64,000 nt of DNA from Moritella sp. JT01 (GTDB taxonomy: Bacteria > Pseudomonadota > Gammaproteobacteria > Enterobacterales > Moritellaceae), in the NCBI RefSeq assembly GCF_001574435.1, contig NZ_LOCN01000018.1:1-64000 (forward strand), given 5' to 3'. The position numbers were made by a program, and so were the translations under genes. Numbering within the stretch: position 1 is the stretch's first letter; each line of letters starts with the position of its first letter. This document shows positions 62,877-64,000 of this stretch, piece by piece. A model generated the notes under the pieces. It was not told where the DNA came from. It searched no databases and saw only the letters and a list, made by a program, of their open reading frames with translations.

Positions 62877-64000
62877 CACAATTGCGCATTATTAATAAAG
62901 GTTATGTTTTCAATTGGCTTTGGCTTAGAAAAAAAGAACCCTTGAACAAAATGAATATTCTCTTTTTCCATCAATTCAACTTCACTTTGTTTTTCAACAC
63001 CTTCGACGACTATCTTAGCCCCTAGCACTCTTACAATCTGACATGTTAACGAGAACAGTTCCGCACCTATTTTATTATAAGTATTCATTGTTAGCGTGCG
63101 ATCAATCTTAACGATATCAAATTTGTATGTAGACAAATAACCTAATGAGGAATAACCAGAACCAAAATCGTCTAACGCAATTTGAACCCCTAAAGCTCTA
63201 AATTTTTCAATTGTTTTAGCTGTATTAAACTCATCTTTAATCAATACATCTTCGGTTATTTCTAATATTATACTAGAGAAAGGGATAGCTACTTTTTCAA
63301 TTTCTTCTTTTACGGCATGAAAAAAATCTGTTCGAATAAATGTCACAGGAGATACATTAATTGAAACTGTAATACCAAATTCTTTAATGATCGCGGCGGT
63401 TTCAGTCAATGCCCGATGCAATACCCAAAAGTCTAGTACTGAAGCCAATCCTACTTTATTAAAATCATCTATAAATATTGGTGGTGTTATTTTACCCTGA
63501 CGATCTCTATGCCGAATCAAGGCTTCGATAGACACAATATTTTTAGTGATCAAATCATATTGTGGTTGATAAAATAATACAAAGTCCCCACTACGCTGTA
63601 GTTTATTGATGCGATTCTGAGCAAGAATATTCTGATTCATTGCTGGTAGCATGCCACCTATCGATTTACTTTCGTCCAATTTGTCATAATTAAAATAGTT
63701 ATCCGAAATAGACTTGGAAAACACAACATTTACCATTTTGATACCATCCATTCGACGAAAAAATGGGTAGTAGATAAAGATACCGAAAATGACAATTACC
63801 GCTTGTAATACAACGGCGTTCACATCTCCATCTGTCGATAAATAGCCACTGTATAATGTCGGTGTCATCCAACTAATTGGAATAGTAACAGGAGCGACTA
63901 AGCCTAATGTCGTCACTAAATAGGCAAGGGACAGAGACAATATGGGAACCATAATAAAGGGAATGATTAAAATTGGGTTAAACATGACAGGCAAGCCATA
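62876..64000 (-). CDS. PTS EIIC-EAL fusion protein, 5' truncated by window
   Basis: The open frame continues past the window end (codons for Y-G-L-P precede), so the TTG at 63994 is not the start. The visible N-terminal 85 residues are the C-terminal part of a lactose/cellobiose-family PTS EIIC (GLPVMFNPILIIPFIMVP, PISWMTPTLYSGYLSTDGD, FGIFIYYPFFRRMDG). They are joined to an EAL domain (about 135-370) with intact signatures (VSIEALIRHR, LEITEDVLI, DDFGSGYSSLGYL, VEGVEKQ). The protein is probably a membrane c-di-GMP phosphodiesterase sensing sugar. It is coupled to the downstream GGDEF gene. Confidence 0.87.
   Translation of the reverse strand, partial: YGLPVMFNPILIIPFIMVPILSLSLAYLVTTLGLVAPVTIPISWMTPTLYSGYLSTDGDVNAVVLQAVIVIFGIFIYYPFFRRMDGIKMVNVVFSKSISDNYFNYDKLDESKSIGGMLPAMNQNILAQNRINKLQRSGDFVLFYQPQYDLITKNIVSIEALIRHRDRQGKITPPIFIDDFNKVGLASVLDFWVLHRALTETAAIIKEFGITVSINVSPVTFIRTDFFHAVKEEIEKVAIPFSSIILEITEDVLIKDEFNTAKTIEKFRALGVQIALDDFGSGYSSLGYLSTYKFDIVKIDRTLTMNTYNKIGAELFSLTCQIVRVLGAKIVVEGVEKQSEVELMEKENIHFVQGFFFSKPKPIENITFINNAQL

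Noticed and set aside
63994-63996. TTG at 63994 as start of the EAL protein
   Set aside because: The preceding codons (Y-G) and following L-P-V are part of the conserved EIIC sequence, so the gene extends beyond the window.

Overview
The window looks like the chromosome of a marine, facultatively anaerobic gammaproteobacterium from the Vibrio/Shewanella/Moritella neighbourhood. Moritella is my guess; no marker gene fixes the genus. The basis is a set of E. coli/Vibrio-type genes (rsuA, yqfB, ypdAB-yhjX, dadA, fpr, azlCD, VirK/YbjX-family DUF535), a GbpA-type chitin-active secreted protein, an orphan type IV pilin-like gene, abundant cyclic-di-GMP proteins and moderately AT-rich DNA. I found no rRNA, tRNA, CRISPR array or intact insertion sequence. 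The window opens next to an accessory island and ends inside a gene.

Region by region. 1-5834 is a strikingly AT-rich accessory block. It holds a minus-strand three-gene ABC-3C (ABC three-component) conflict system (DUF4297 nuclease effector, middle component, SMC-like ATPase), followed by a HEPN-type protein and a DUF3223 protein. A truncated P2-type integrase marks the far side. 5878-14651 is ordinary chromosome: patatin, dadA with a divergent LysR regulator, fpr, a 53-residue membrane protein, yeiH, an HD-GYP protein, DUF465 and GST. 14733-18955 is an RND efflux pair. 19255-21826 holds a TmpA/TmpB-like pair of non-heme iron oxygenases, probably for a trimethylaminoethylphosphonate-type substrate, with a cupin gene facing away. 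23037-27374 is a compact four-gene operon (XRE regulator, REC-EAL, lone HPt, hybrid kinase) that encodes a full phosphorelay onto a c-di-GMP phosphodiesterase; gbpA is divergent from it.

29276-45517 contains cytochrome b561, an ArsR repressor, two DUF535 paralogues, assorted enzymes, the ypdA-ypdB-yhjX pyruvate-sensing module with a recognisable YpdB operator, rsuA, a four-repeat OAA-type mannose lectin, and an oxidoreductase broken by a TGG-to-TGA nonsense change. 45553-57102 is a series of transporter/regulator pairs (azlCD with AraC, MFS with LysR, LysE, MFS with AraC) with scattered redox genes. 57203-64000 carries an orphan pilin, an ArsP-like permease whose two promoter dyads match the dyad in front of the arsR gene 28 kb away, a decayed response-regulator gene, assT, and a coupled pair: a BvgS-like double-sensor GGDEF protein and a PTS EIIC-EAL fusion cut by the window end.

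The strongest leads are the ABC-3C/HEPN/DUF3223 island, the TmpAB-like pair, the shared ArsR operator, the YpdB operator, the split phosphorelay, and the EIIC-EAL plus sensor-GGDEF pair. All protein families were assigned from remembered family features; no search was run.
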